From positions 697,001 to 761,000 of the forward strand of contig JAIVEN010000028.1 of the NCBI GenBank assembly GCA_026686845.1: 64,000 nt of DNA, written 5' to 3'. The notes under the pieces are model-generated. The model ran no database searches, was not told the DNA's origin, and saw only the letters and a list, made by a program, of their open reading frames with translations. Positions 13,700 through 26,600 of the stretch are shown here, in pieces (positions within the stretch are counted from its first letter, which is position 1; each line of letters starts with the position of its first letter). The DNA is from Adenanthera pavonina. Its lineage: Eukaryota; Streptophyta; Magnoliopsida; Fabales; Fabaceae. Made by a program: the position numbers and the translations under genes.

Positions 13700-14960
13700 T
13701 TTTAAGATCAAATTCATGTAATAAGAGAACTCATCCTATCAACTTTGGCTTGGCAACCTTTTTACTCATGAGGCATTTCAAAGCTATATGGTCATTGTAC
13801 ACAATAACTTTAGACATAGAAAGGTAGGACCTGAATTTGCCTAAAGCATGAATCACAAATAGAAATTCCTTTCAGTGGTCGTATAATAAATCTACGTGTT
13901 ATCCAAGACCCTGCTAATATAATAAATGACATGCAATTTTTTACCTTTTCTCTATCCCAAAACAACACCAATTGCAAAATCACTTGCATCATTTATAAGC
14001 TCATATGGTAAACTCCAATCAGGGGGAACAATAATGGGCAGAAATCAAAGCCCTTTTTAAAATGATTAAAAGCATTCATACAATCATCATCAAAATTAAA
14101 AGGAATATCATGGGCAAGCAAATTAGTTAAAGGTTTAGCAATCTTAGCAAAATTCTTAATAAATCTTCTATAAAACCTCGTATGACCCAGAAAACTTCTT
14201 ATAGCCTTAACAAAGTTAGGAGAAAATAAATTTTCAATTACTTCAATTTTTGCACAGCCAACCTCAATTCCTTTATCTGAAACTTTATGTTCTAAAATAA
14301 TCCTCTCAGTTACCATAAAATGACATTTTTCCCAATTAAGCACCAGATTAGTCTCTTCACATCTTTGCAAAACTCGAGTCAGATTAGATAGACAGATGTC
14401 ATAAGAATCATCAAAAATAGAAAAATATTCCATAAAGATCTTAATGACATCTTCCATCATATCTAAAAATATTACCATCATGCATCTTTGAAAAGTGGTA
14501 GACACATTACATAACTCAAAAGGCATTCTACGATAAGTAAAAGTATCATATAGGCATGTGAAAGCATTCTACGATAAGTAAAAGTATCATATAGGCATGT
14601 GAAAGTTGTCTATTCCTGGTCTACAAGTGCAATGGAGATTTAGAAATATCCCGAATATTCATCAAGAAAACAATAATATTTATGGCCCACTATCCTTTCT
14701 AACATAGTATCCATAAAGGGAAGGGGGAAGTGATCCTTACGCGTTGCTTCATTCAACTTTCTATAATCAATGCACACATGCCACCCTGTGACTATCCTCG
14801 TTAGAATCAACTCATTCTTTTCATTGGACACCACAATTATACCTCCCTTCTTTGGAACTACCTGCATAAGACTTACCCAAAGACTGTCAAAAATATGATA
14901 AATAATACATGCATTAATTAATTTGAACACTTCAGCTCTCACAACTTCCTTCATGTGCCA
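13700..14960 (-). pseudogene. Athila-like reverse transcriptase and RNase H remnant
   Basis: Two open pieces (14640-14954 and 13993-14526) cover the RT fingers and palm, with WHVCIDYRKLNEATRKDHFP and later LVLNWEKCHFMV. The catalytic box, FMDD in active relatives, reads FMEY here, so a metal-binding aspartate is lost. The RNase H part (13700-13990) is frameshifted. About 50 bases repeat in tandem near 14525-14610 (CATTCTACGATAAGTAAAAG twice), which also breaks the frame. Confidence 0.8.
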
Positions 14961-15509
14961 ATTGAGCCTCCATTAACTTTGCACCTTTGGAATGTGATTT
15001 TCTTCCATCAATATCCTATATACACAGATAGAGAGACTAATATCCTTTATGTTAGAAATAGATCACCCAATGATAGGCCTATACTCTCTCAAAACTCTCA
15101 ATAATTTTTTTTCTGTTTAGAATTTAATTCAGCAGAAACTATAACAGGAAAAGTGTAAGAATAACCCAATAAAGCATATTTCAAATGGAAAGGAAGTTAT
15201 TTAAGTTCCACTTTAGGTGGTGATTTTTCAGAAGAGGGAGGTAATATGATACCTTGTCCTAGATTTTCAAATTGTTTAATGCGTGATACATAACTTATAC
15301 CTTCAAGTCTCATAACAGTATCAACTAAATTTACCTTTACTTCCTTTTCATTTAAACTTAATGCAATGCATACTTCTAAGGGATCTCATAAAAGTGCTTA
15401 TCAAAATATTCCTGCGCAAGTGTATCAATGACATCAATGCTAAAACAAGACTCTTCAAACATAGGAAAATTGATAGCTTTAGCAAATTGGAATTCCTCCA
15501 TTTCATTAC

Positions 15510-15755
15510 CTACACTAAAATTAATTTCCTTGCAAGAACATCAATTAAAGCGTCAGCTGTCAACAAAAATGATCTCTCAAGAGGGAGAGATACATTAATA
15601 TCATCTTTTAGATCAAGTATTGCAAAATCAGCGAGAATAATTAATTTATCTATTTTAACAAGCACATCCTCAACTACTCCTCTTGGATACTTAACTAATC
15701 TATCAGAAAAGGTGAGAGTCGTATTTGAGAGTTTGATATCTGTTATCCCAAGCAT
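15510..15755 (-). pseudogene. Athila-like protease-region remnant
   Basis: An 81-residue open piece contains KYPRGVVEDVLVKIDKLI and a later LLTADALIDV, matching the KHPRGIVEDVLVKVD...GRPFLATGRALIDV segment of plant Ty3 aspartic proteases. The active-site triad is not visible, and the conserved GRPFL text is altered to ERSFL. The following stretch (14960-15510) is too decayed to assign. Confidence 0.65.
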
Positions 15756-16149
15756 CCTGTAAGAGAATAAGGCATCAAATTAATGCCAGCTCCTAAATCA
15801 CATAAACAATCTTTAATAGTTTTAGAACCAATATCATAAGGTATATAGAAACTCCCTAGATCTTTGAGCTTGGATGGAAGCTTATTCTACAATATCGCAC
15901 TGCATTCTACATTTAGCTGCACAGTGGCATACTCCTCAAACCTTTTTTTGTTGGATACAATCTCCCTGAGGAATTTAGCATAAGATGACATTTTTGCCAA
16001 AATCTCAGTAAAATGAATATTAATATGTATTTTCTTGAATATATCTAGAAACCTTTAAAAATTAGCATCTTACCCTTTCTTTTGTAGTCTCTGAGGGAAA
16101 GGAATAGTGGGCACAAATGGCTTCACATCAGTGGAAAGAGATTGCCCTT

Positions 16150-17572
16150 GAGTGTCTCCATTAGTTTGGGGTTTCCTTATTCTCCTTATTCTTAATTCTT
16201 ATCTTTCTCACCACTCTCAATTTTACTTTTATTTTTCTTCACATTTTCCTTCAATTCTTTGCCACTTCTGAGAGTAATTGTCATAATTTCTTCTTTTGGA
16301 TTAATTTCAGTGTTGCAAGGGAATTGGGTTTGAACCTTCTCAGTCACTATATTTGCTAAATGACCCATTTATGTCTCCAAGTTACAAATGACTGCTTGTG
16401 TAGCATTATTGGTAGTAACCTGGCTAACCATAAACTACTCCAGGGTTTTGTTAATTTGTTTAATATTTTTACTGCTAGCCAGCTGACTGGTTGTGAGCTT
16501 AGTGACTAAGTCTTCTAAGTTAGACTTCTTTTCCTCAATGGGTCATGATTGAACATTGGCTGGTATCGCTTTTTGTTGAAGACCTAATGAAAGATTAGGC
16601 CTCTATTCGCCTTGATTTTTCCAAAAAAAGTTTGGATGATTTCTCCATCTTGGATCGTAAGTACTAGAAAAAGGATTGTATTTTCTTTGCAGAATCTACA
16701 GATGCTTAACATTGGAACCTATATAATTGACTTCTCCTTGAACTGCATAAACACAAGCATCAATGGTATGATTGGAACCACCACATGCAGCACATAACTT
16801 TCTAGGAGATTGAGTATTAGTTTGCTGACAAAGGAGATCAATGCGCTAATTTATTTTCTCAAGTTAAGCAGTTACATTAGGGCGTTCTTTGACTTCATAC
16901 ACTTGAAACTTTATATCCATCACACCCTTCTATCTAGTTTGAACTGCACTCTCTCATATATATTCATCATATCTGCTGCAATCACAACACCTTCTCTAAT
17001 AGTTATATCCACCAAAGATTGAGCAGGTCGGGATAGCACATTATAAAAAATTTGAGCAATCATCATATCGCTAAACTCGTAATGTGGACATTGATTCATA
17101 AGTAGCTTGCAGTGATCCCAAGTCTCATAATAAGGTTTACCATCTAACTCAACAAAGCTATAAATTTTATCACATATTCCAGAGTTCCTTATGGAGAATA
17201 GAATTTTGCAATAAAAGCATAATAGATTTCTTTCCACGTAGTTAAAGAACTTTCAGGAAGGTTGAGAAGCCCCTATTTTCCCTTATCCTTCATGCATAAA
17301 TTGAAGCACCTCATTTTGAGTTTCTCTTCAGTTATGTTGTTAAGAGGAAGTTGATCCACAACATTCTAAAGATTCTTGAGGAATCTGAGTACATCTTCAC
17401 TTCCTAACCCATAGAATTGCGGAAGAGAATTCAAATGAATTGTTTTATACTCATAACTTCTGGCACTTTGACTCAGCCTGATACATGATGAGCTACCAAA
17501 AATTGCTGGTTTGTTAGCATCTCTCTAGAGTGGATTAGGTTGACCCCTAGCAGGTACTATTTCATCAGCCAT
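16150..17572 (-). pseudogene. Athila-like gag remnant
   Basis: The start MADEIVPARGQPNPL at 17572 is typical of Athila gag. The best open piece (about 16920-17237) has the retrotransposon gag core, with YYETWDHCKLLMNQCPHYEF standing for the family's ETLYEAWERFK..CPHH.F pattern. A CCHC zinc knuckle, CAACGGSNHTIDAC (C-x2-C-x4-H-x4-C), is intact at 16753-16794. Several in-frame stops break the frame. Gag would have formed the particle that packages the RNA. Confidence 0.75.
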
Positions 17573-17751
17573 CTCGCGCCTCCTTCTAACTCGATTTTCC
17601 CTGCAAGCATGTTCAATTTCAAGATTAATGGCAATCAACTCAAAAGTATTATTAAGACTTTTAGATCTTAATAACATATAGCAAAGATGTAAAGAAAAAG
17701 ATTTTTTTAAAATAAAGGACTAAAAATAAAGAACTAATAAATCCGTTGACC

Positions 17752-17769
17752 TCTCTGGCAATGATGCCA
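17752..17769 (-). other. primer-binding site, tRNA-Asp type, decayed
   Basis: Six bases inside the 5' LTR edge the minus strand reads TGGCATCATTGCCAGAGA. It resembles TGGCGCCGTTGCCGGGGA, the complement of the 3' end of plant tRNA-Asp used by Athila elements. The differences are all G-to-A or C-to-T, as expected from decay of methylated cytosines. Confidence 0.65.
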
Positions 17770-17775
17770 AAAATT

Positions 17776-19134
17776 TGATCGGGATCCTGTAAGTATACAG
17801 GGTCATCGTAATAATAAAAAATGCGGAGTATTTCGGAGTCGAATCCAGGGGAGGTTGTGAAATCTATTAGCTCACAATTTTTAATCTAAAAGCAATTAAC
17901 AATTCAATTGGGAAAATTGAAAATTAAAAAGAGAAGCAAACAATTCAATTTATAAGTTTAATACAGTCACTAGAAGTGTTAAAGGATCGGGATTCACCTA
18001 TTAGGATAACTCAGTTCACTTTCTTGATTAAACTCTATACAATTATAGTGATAATTATTTCTATTATGTCCTAATCACCTCTCAGCATATTAGTTTATGT
18101 TTAATTAAAGTTGAATTTGCTCTCGTGCAATCCACTCATCTAACCAAACCATGAAACTGCAACTTAAGTCACCGCAAATTCCTAAATCTATTTTTAATCT
18201 AGGTATCTATGTCTATCTTCCTAAATTTAGGATTACTCTTCTCCTTTCGGTTCTTGAAGCTCGCCAAAGATTAGATTTTATGGTAGTCAGTCGCAAAATC
18301 AATATTAAAATAAGGAAGATAAATGTAGTTATAAAAATCAAATATGTATATATATATATTTAAAGTTCAAAATTCCAAAGTCATAATCAAAATTATAAAA
18401 TTGAGTTAATTCCAATCAGGCTATACCCCTACCCCTGACTGGAAATTTAGTAATTCATAAACTTAATCTCAACAAAGATAACATCTCAAATCATAAAACA
18501 AAAATAACACAAAAGAGAAAGGTAGAAAAGAAGAAACTCGAAGGTTGCTCAAAAACTCCCTCAATCTCTTGCTCTCTTTGCCTTTTGATCTCTTCTAGTT
18601 GCTCAAAAAGCTTTGAAATCATGTTCTCAAGCCTTTCAAGTGCTTGACTGAATCTCCTTTAATGTTTCCACCACTTTGCTTTTTATAGGGAAGGACCAGA
18701 AGCCCATGAACCCACTAAAAGTCATGTTTATGCGTGAAAGGAAAGTTAAAGTATAGGGATGAGTCAGCGCTGGCTCTAATGCATTTTTATCCACTCGGCG
18801 TTGAGTTAAAGGCATCCTTCAACTCTATAAAACGAACCCACCTGGGACTGGATCAAACTCCTTTTCTCCAAGACAGCGCCAGGTCCTTCCGTAACTTCAT
18901 TTCTTATCGTTTTCTCACTCGTCCACAGGTGAGAATTCATGGTAGGCTGGATGAGTTCGCGTTTCAACGCTTTTTTTTCCCTCCTTTTTGCACAAAACTA
19001 CTCATAAATATTCTTATGAAGCAAATATATTCTAAGTTATGCGGAATCATGTCAAAAAGTACCAAATCACAATATATTGGGATGAAAATAGATACTAAAT
19101 ATGAGTATTTTATAAGTATAAAATAGACACATCA
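17776..19134 (-). repeat. upstream (5') LTR of the Athila-like element
   Basis: 1359 bp, beginning TGATGTGTC on the minus strand at 19134 and ending TGATCA at 17776. Its core includes the CTCCTTTTCTCCAAGACAG text shared with the other LTR. As the 5' LTR it would have carried the promoter. Confidence 0.9.
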
Positions 19135-19579
19135 CTCAATTTTGGAAATTTATCTTTTATATTAGGGAGAATGACAATTGAAGATTTGGCCCAAAAAAAA
19201 AAAGAATTATTGATAAATAAAATGAGAATTATTGATAAATAGGTGTTTCATCAAATAATTAAAAACTAATCATTTTAAAATGTAGAGATCACTATGGTGG
19301 ATTTTGTTTCTCCTAACTAAATTTTTTCCATATACACAGTCATGGATTGAATCCAGAATACCATATTTAAGAGACTTAAATATCTATTTAATGTAATAGA
19401 CCATGTTGGTTAAGTTTCCAATTTCTATTACTATAACATGTCCTTATTTTTCTTTGTTCAAAACAATCAAGTTCATATTTGACATTAATTTTCTTAACAG
19501 GTTCACAATTCTCATTTTCCCTTCATATTATATCATATTAAACTATTTCTCATTACCAGTTTCAACCTTCGCCACTATG

Positions 19580-20440
19580 GCCCTATTTGGTACACAGAAT
19601 GATTTTTGAGGGAATACAAATAGGAATGAAAATGGAAATAAGAATAGGATGGGGAACGAGAATGAGATTTAAATATATATTTGGTATGTGAAGGAAAAAT
19701 GATGGGAATAACAAAAAATATGACAAAGAAAGTAGTAAAATGACTCAACTACCACCAATTTTTTTTCCCAAAAAAGACCTTTGCACCTTTCTCCTTCCTT
19801 ATTCCATTACCAACACCTTTGCCACCACCATTTTTCTCACCAGCCACCCTCCTTCCTCCTCTGTCTATATCTCTCAACAACAACAAACAAGCCAATTTAA
19901 AAAAAAAAATCAAATCCATCCCAGATTTGATTAAGGATGTGAGATATTCATCTTGATGTTATTGGGATGCAGATCTAGAGAGCTTGAGGAGGAAGAGGAC
20001 GACTATAATTTCGGGGGTTTAGTGGGAGGAGAGCTCATCGTTGTCCTCATTGTCACCATCTCCATTGCAGATGGAGGGGGAGATCTTGCCGTTGCCATTG
20101 CCGTTTCAGATGGAGGAGGAGATCTTGCTGTCACTATTGAAGCAAGAGGATTTGCCATCACCGTCATCATGCTGTTATTGTCCATCACTGGTTCATAAAA
20201 GAGAAGAGATGAGCTCACCGTGACAAATCGTGCGATGTTCTGATAGGGGTATTTTCGGCAAAACAATTCTCATTCCCAGCAATTGTCTCTAATACCACAG
20301 TCCCCATAGATTTTGGTATTCCCACGTATAACGGAGTCAAGCTTTCCCATTAATCATTAAACCTTCACACCAAACACAACTAATCACTCATTCCCTCGCT
20401 CATTTCCATTCTCACTCCTTTATTCCCTCCTACCAAACTT
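19580..20440. mobile_element. DNA transposon-like repeat with imperfect long TIRs
   Basis: The left end TATTTGGTACACAGAATG, continuing into GAGGGAATAC...GGAATGAAAATGGAAAT, is mirrored on the right by CATTTCCATTCTCACTCC...ATTCCCTCCTACCAAACTT in reverse complement. The TTTGGTA...GGAATG ends are a common plant MITE theme. Inside is a GC-richer block with a 39-bp near-duplicate (CAGATGGAGGGGGAGATCTT at about 20068 and again at 20107). The open frames there are low-complexity and not supported as genes. TSD not determined. The 440 bases to its left, back to the Athila-like element, show nothing. Confidence 0.5.
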
Positions 20441-20847
20441 AGTTTTCAGGATGGGTTTCATAATGTCCTTTTAAAAGTGATTTGTTGTCCACGAGGTACA
20501 CACGAGCTCCTTTTTTTTTATTTTATTATTTTTTTTATAAACGCACGAGCTCGTTTTGACTTTTGAGAAAATGAGAGTTGCATCAGAAAATTTGGCCTAA
20601 AGTTGAACCTATTATTAAACGACACAAAAAATTCATGTATACAAAAATAATATTTTCTTTGAACATAAGTGCTATAAAATTTTGATATACGGGAAAGGAA
20701 TTTAATTTTTACCCCACACTTAAAAAAAAATTACTCTCTCAAATACTTAAACTATTACATCTAATCTGTTAAAAAAATTATATTCTTGTGAAAGGGCTTT
20801 TCAAACTAAAGAGTCTTAAATTATTACTCCCCAATCCTATTATTTTA

Positions 20848-21120
20848 CTTCCTTCATCCCATTTTATGTATTGTTTTAAAAAATTTTAAATTTTTTATTT
20901 TATTTATTATTTTAGAAAATTAATGAAGAATTAATTATTTTGTTCAATTATATCCTTAAGCATTTAATATTTTGTTATTTCAGGAAACCAATAATATGAA
21001 ATAGTAAATAAGTAATAATTAATTACTATTTAATAAAATTATATTATTTATTAGGTTATTTATTATTTTTTAATCCTTATATCAAAATTTTAAAAGATAA
21101 ATAAAAACGGAGGGAGGGAG
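20848..21120. mobile_element. Stowaway-type MITE (Tc1/mariner)
   Basis: The left end CTTCCTTCATCCCATTTTAT follows a TA and is mirrored by the right end AAAACGGAGGGAGGGAG. This is the CTCCCTCCGTCCCA-type inverted repeat of plant Stowaway elements. The interior is nearly pure A/T. The right-hand TA is not evident, so that end may be slightly altered. Confidence 0.6.
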
Positions 21121-22850
21121 CATTTGACAGCATGAAACCAGTGCCCCTTAATTTGAGCCTGGCGGGTAGGTTGGGACTGAATTTATTCTAGCTTATTCAA
21201 TGGTCCTGTATTCAACAGAGATCAAGGATACGTTTAATAATGTTTTCTATGTTATTATTTTTATGAATAATAAAAAAATAACATAATTGATTCATAATTA
21301 AATAGAAAATACTTATATGTTTTTTATGTGCTTTAAGTGTTATTTTCCAATTAAAGATTAATATATGGATTATTTTTTAATATATTGTAGATTTAGTCAT
21401 TTATTATATATTAAAAATTTTAACTTCTTAAACTTAAAAAAATTTGAAAGGTCTACATATTAAATTTTAATTGGTGAATAGCATGAAAAGTATATAAGAA
21501 AAATTATATAAGTTTAGTCCAAATTAAATTAGAAATAGAAACTATATAAACCATCAATTTATCAAAACATGTTAACACATATTAATCATTATTTATGTAA
21601 GTATTATAATCCAACAATATTAAATGTGAAATATGGAGAAATTTCAATTCTAAGTATAAGACAATTCTAATTTCAAGTTTCAATATTAAATAAAATATAT
21701 ATAAAGAAAAAAAAAGATAATTTGAAGGAAAAAATAAAAAAAACAAGCGGGTTAAACGGGCTAACCCGCGAGTTTGGTGGGTTAGCCCGCGTAACCCGTG
21801 GGTTAAACGGTCCGATCTAGAAAAAGACCACCTCAATATGGACTCTGTTTTTTCTAACTCAAGACCGCCATAAAACGGGTCAAAACGGACCAACACGCGG
21901 GTTGAAGCCCGTTTTCCCGGCTCTAATGATGCATGTCTATCTTTAAAGCCCTACTCATATCGAGTACTTTTTAGGTACTTCAAAATAAATAAAATACATG
22001 TCTCATTAAAAAATAGTTAAGTCTAAAATTCAAAAGAGCTTAAATAAATATTACATTTGAAAAAATTATATAAAATTCCAATTATACTAAATCTTGAATT
22101 GTTGTTTCAATTGATTAAGAAAGAATATGGGGAAGATAAGGAAGGAAGGTAAAACATTGGCCGGTGCCTGATTTCAAATAAATATAAAAGGTCTTAGAAA
22201 GGTAGGATTAATTTAAGAAGTTCCATCTCCCAGGTGAATTACAATATTTTTAAAAAAATATTGATCCATCTTTTAAATAAAAAAATTACTATGTTTTTGA
22301 CAATAAAAGATACTATATTTACTTTAAAAATTAATTTGAACTTCTTAGAAACTAACAAATGAAACAATCAAAATAAAACATGAACTTTTCAAGAAGCTGA
22401 TTTTCAAAAAGTATATTAAGCGATGTCTAAATTGTTTAATAGGAAAATAACAATTAAATACCACAGAAAGAAATTAATTTTAAAACAACTACAAATCAAA
22501 CTGGAATTGAAATACAGTGAAAAATATCAATTTTACCCCGAATCAAAGTTAAAAATACATGATATTTAATTCAAAATAGATAAAGATAAATTGAAAATAG
22601 AAGAGCATTGGCAAATTCAACATTTTCCATTCCAAATTAATTCTAATTTGATACCTTAGTAAGTATTAGAGAAATTTTTAAGCTGTAGGTATAATTTCGG
22701 AATTAACTTCCTTTTGCGGTATTTGACTGTCATTTTCCCCTAACATTACAAAAAGATTCATGATCTATTTTTCATGTTGTGAATATTATGATGTTATAAA
22801 AAAAAATTCTTGTTTATATAATTGACCTCATTTTACTTCCCGTTTCCTTC
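21121..22850. other. AT-rich DNA with a CCCGC/GGGTT repeat block
   Basis: Mostly A/T-rich without genes. The exception is 21745-21925, which has repeated GGGTTA and CCCGC words (GGGCTAACCCGCGAGTTTGG) and ends CCCGGCTCTAATGATG. That resembles the ends of some plant hAT elements that read AGAGCCGGG. A weak partner, GAGCCTGGCGGGTAGGTTGG, lies at about 21155. I could not confirm a TSD. Confidence 0.35.
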
Positions 22851-22861
22851 TCTATAACAGT

Positions 22862-23041
22862 GTCCAGAAGTCTACATTATCGTCTTCTGCAAACCTTCCT
22901 GCAAAAATAATGCTTCAGAATCAGAATCAGTTTCCTGGACAGGAATATAAATCACTGGCCCTTTCGGCTGGGAAATTGGAAGAGTACTCAACTCCGAACT
23001 TTGATGATGAGCTGGATACGATAATTACAAGAATAACATGA
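22862..23041 (+). pseudogene. orphan terminal exon-like fragment, unknown protein
   Basis: Sixty plus-strand codons run open to TGA at 23039. They follow a strong acceptor (pyrimidine tract then CTATAACAG, ending at 22860). The peptide contains LPAKIMLQNQNQFPGQEYKS and ends DDELDTIITRIT. Base composition is clearly less AT-rich than the flanks, and the 200 bases after the stop look like a 3' leader. No upstream exon was found, so this may be the last exon of a duplicated or captured gene. It lies tail to tail with the apyrase gene. I do not recognise the family. Confidence 0.35.
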
Positions 23042-23615
23042 TATTTTGAGTTAGAGGATGCAGAAGACAGATGCCCTGAGTTGACCTTCCTCACTTTCTG
23101 CTCATAGTGTTATTCTGTTACTGGTAAAACCAACTGCATAGTACTCAATCTCTGAATTCTGCTGTATACAAAATGGATTGTACACTTTGCACTATTCCTT
23201 CCTAGAGTCATCCCACACGCCGCATCCATGTCAAATGACTAGCAAGCACAGTATATCTCTCAATTACATGACCTTCAGCGTATGACTTGATACCAAGTGA
23301 ATTTGGAACAAGAACTTGGACAAGACTTCAAAGAAAATTCCTCGAGTGTTTGATATTAAGTTCTTCGTATATCTTGAGTTAATAACAAACACCTAAAACT
23401 GTATCAAAGGTTTGTCCTACAAATTTTCTTCATAATCCACCAGGATTGCATCCATATGTGCAGCAAACCAAGAACCTGTATCTGGTCTACCCTTAAGAAT
23501 TCAACATTTCAACTTCTACCAACTCGTGTTATATACCGTCCTTTTTCCATATCATAAATCAGCTTCGACCAAAGCTTCCTACACCTAGTTATAGACCATG
23601 CTGTAAACATCAACG

Positions 23616-26600
23616 TCATAAAAATTGCAATACAGGCGATTCGTCACTGGATATTATGGTAATCCAGTCATGGTTACGTACATCCAGATCAGCTGTGGTT
23701 TGCAAAATAAAAGCTCCCAAAGCCCAATCAAGGGGAATACTTCCCACTTGATTAGCAACCGTGACCCTGGCCAACAGTAATCCAGTCAATAGGATTTAAC
23801 CAACAATAGAAATGCATGAACATGAAGAAATCAAGAAACATAAATGCAGTTTGCTGTTTCTTAACAATGCTCCTGGGCCAGGTGCTAATTTCTCTTTCAG
23901 CATATGGTATATTTCTGGATAAATGACATGACAGCACGCAATACCTTTTTCTTGGATGAAAGACTGCATACAATATCTAACTGTGATCTACTTATGTGTG
24001 GTGTTCTATGAAACAACTGGATTGAATATAATCCCTGATAAAACCACATTGCAAATCATAACTTGTAAGCATCATAAAATTTGTTTTATGCAAGACTAAT
24101 GCCAATGACATTCTCAGTCTCCCTCCATTTAAATCTGTTAAAAGGTGGATAAGAAAACAAACCGCTCATCATCCAAAGCAATTCCAAGACTGTCATGAAG
24201 CAGAGCAACAATGTATGCTGAAGAGAAGCAATACCGGAGCAATTCCTCTTCCTCAAGGGACTGGTAGTTTTTCTTCAGCTCTGACCAATCCTCTCCACAG
24301 AATTCTTGACCAGCAGCCATCAATTCAGAAAGAAATAATCTTGGTCCCAGCCCAAAAAACTAACATAGCACCCAAAAAAAGAATGAAAGCCAGTTAAAGC
24401 AGGATATCAAAATAGAAACAACCAATGGTTGTCCAAAAAGAGATGATGGATGATAGCAAACTAATATAATTATCCATTAATGCATCCATTGAATACAAAA
24501 ATAATGATACGCACAACTGCACAACAATAAAGGTAGCATGACATGATAACTATCAAGAAAAAAGAGCAGAACCTTTGATGTGTAGAAGAAATTTTCTGTG
24601 GCCAGAAACTTCCCTTCAAGTTTAGGTATGAAAATCGATCCTAAGTCACAATGTTCATAGGCACATTCTTCTGCATCAATCAAAAGAGACAACCATTCTT
24701 CACCATGAAAACAAGAAAACTGAAGAAAATCCCAAAAAAAGGGTATCTAACATTATTTTTAAAAGTAAATGACCTTTTCCTTTCTGTAACAACACTAAGG
24801 ATGCAGATCTGCACTCTGAAAAGTTTCCTCTTGTTTGAAGAAAGGACTGAGATCGGATTTGTTCACTCAGTGAACTGGAAGAGACCTTCCATGATTCTAG
24901 TTCATGAGAGTACCCTTTAGGAGTGCAAGGGTCCAAAAGCAACCCCTTTTGAAGTGATTCAGTAGCTGCACTGAGGAGAATTGAGAATCAGTATCTCTTT
25001 CAAAGTAAAAAGAAGAGATTTTGAATTTCTGCTGCATGTCATCAAATATGAAAGATAACTAACCAATATTTAAGTGGTAAGTCAATGAGAGAGAAAGAGA
25101 GGAGCAGGATAATAAATTCTAGTGAAGCACTTAATATATAAAATATCACATGGGACATTTAGTATTTCAACATCTCCCACTTTGCAAGAATTATGGCAAA
25201 ATAATTATTTTAAAGCAAATTGTGACTTAATTTGCCCCATGAACATAAGAGCTCTACAAAAGCGAATGATGATTATTCACCCCACAAACTCTGGAAAATT
25301 CCTGATGCCAGAATAGTAAAATTGTGTCTAGATGTCCAGAGAATGTTTATCCATGCTAACTAACCTTGATGGTTAATTTATGTTTATTTCTGTTCACCCA
25401 AGAAAAAGAGATTTTGAAAATAAACCAAAAAAAAAATCAATCCAGGAATATTTCAACCAGAACAAATTTTTTAAAGAAGTTGAGAGAACATATTATGTTA
25501 AATATAAATATCCAAAGGAACATTATAATTCAAAACTGCAAAAAGCATGGCCTATTTAGCATGGTAGGTAAGTTTAAAGTACTTTCAAGTTAACTCAATA
25601 CAAAGAAATCCACCCACGAATGCAGCATAAGTAACTATGAATTACCCAAAATTAGAATCTGCTGATAGAAGTGCTTCCCTTAACGAGTCAAGAGCAACAT
25701 CCTGCAAAATGGATACTAATTAGAAAGCCAGACTGTATGGTATCATAATTCATGAAGAATATCAGCAACAAGTCTCAGAACAAAATTTCATATGCTGTGA
25801 ACTTTTCACATTGGCAGGAAATTAATGCAGCAAAAGGATGAGTAAAAAGACACTACCATTACCATCCTTGCCGAAAGGGTAATGAAAATAAACCATTTGC
25901 CATTTTTCATAAACTTTGACATAGCAAATAGAACAGAGCAAACAGAAATTATAATTACCAGGCCAAAATGAAGAAAGCTGTGACTGTACAGGTTGTAAGT
26001 GGTGTTCCCAAATCTAACAGCACGCAGGAAGCCCGATGGCATTGATTCACTTGATACAAAGGTCACCTGAAGTAAGAGTACAGCGAAAATATCTAGGCAG
26101 TAATTTCATAAACTTTGACATGGCATCGTTTCATATGCTGTGAACCTAGTTTTGAAACTCCCCTACAGTGAACAACTAACTAGCCAAAGGGACCTTAAAA
26201 CATAGTTTTTTTTCCCCTTTTGTGTGTGCGCGAGCACGCATTGTTGTTGTTTTTGTTTTTTTTTTCTTTCTTTTGTGGGAGGACCAGTAACCAGTAAAAT
26301 TAAATAATAGTCTTGGGGAATTCAGGTTTCTGGCAAATACAAGGACAACAGCAGCAAAAGAACGCCCCAATTCCCCCCCCCCCCCAACAACAAAAAAGAA
26401 AAAGACCCACTCTCTATCTTAGGGAGCATATTTACATACTTAGTAGCAATTGATTAATTAAGAGAAAGTGACGAGAGTTATAATAAAATCCAGGCTTAAG
26501 GGGAATCTCTAATAGGTACAGTGCATCTAATTTCTTGCACGATTTATAAAGCAATTTTAGTCAAATTGCATATTGTTTTACAGTACCAAACAACTTGGTT

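Larger units (their letters stand above)
9611..19134 (-). mobile_element. complete but inactive Athila-like Ty3/gypsy retrotransposon
   Basis: A 9.5-kb element in minus orientation with two LTRs, flanked by a perfect 5-bp duplication CTCAA (9606-9610 and 19135-19139). On the coding strand the LTRs begin TGATGTGT and end CTGATCA. The order gag, protease, reverse transcriptase, RNase H, integrase is that of Ty3 elements. The tRNA-Asp-like primer site, the long LTR and the RT text near the catalytic box point to the Athila lineage. A G-rich tract (minus strand of 11950-11960, after GACAATGTCGGATCTAAG) lies between integrase and the downstream LTR, as in Athila. The reading frames are broken by many stops and frameshifts, so it cannot move by itself. 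Confidence 0.9.

Noticed and set aside
19740..20266. Open frames within the 19580-20440 repeat
   Set aside because: Low-complexity Ser/Pro/Gly text, overlapping on both strands, within a transposon-like unit with a 39-bp duplication.
21145..21925. A complete hAT element between GAGCCTGGCGGG and CCCGGCTCTAA
   Set aside because: Ends pair only weakly and no 8-bp duplication was found, so only the repeat block is reported.
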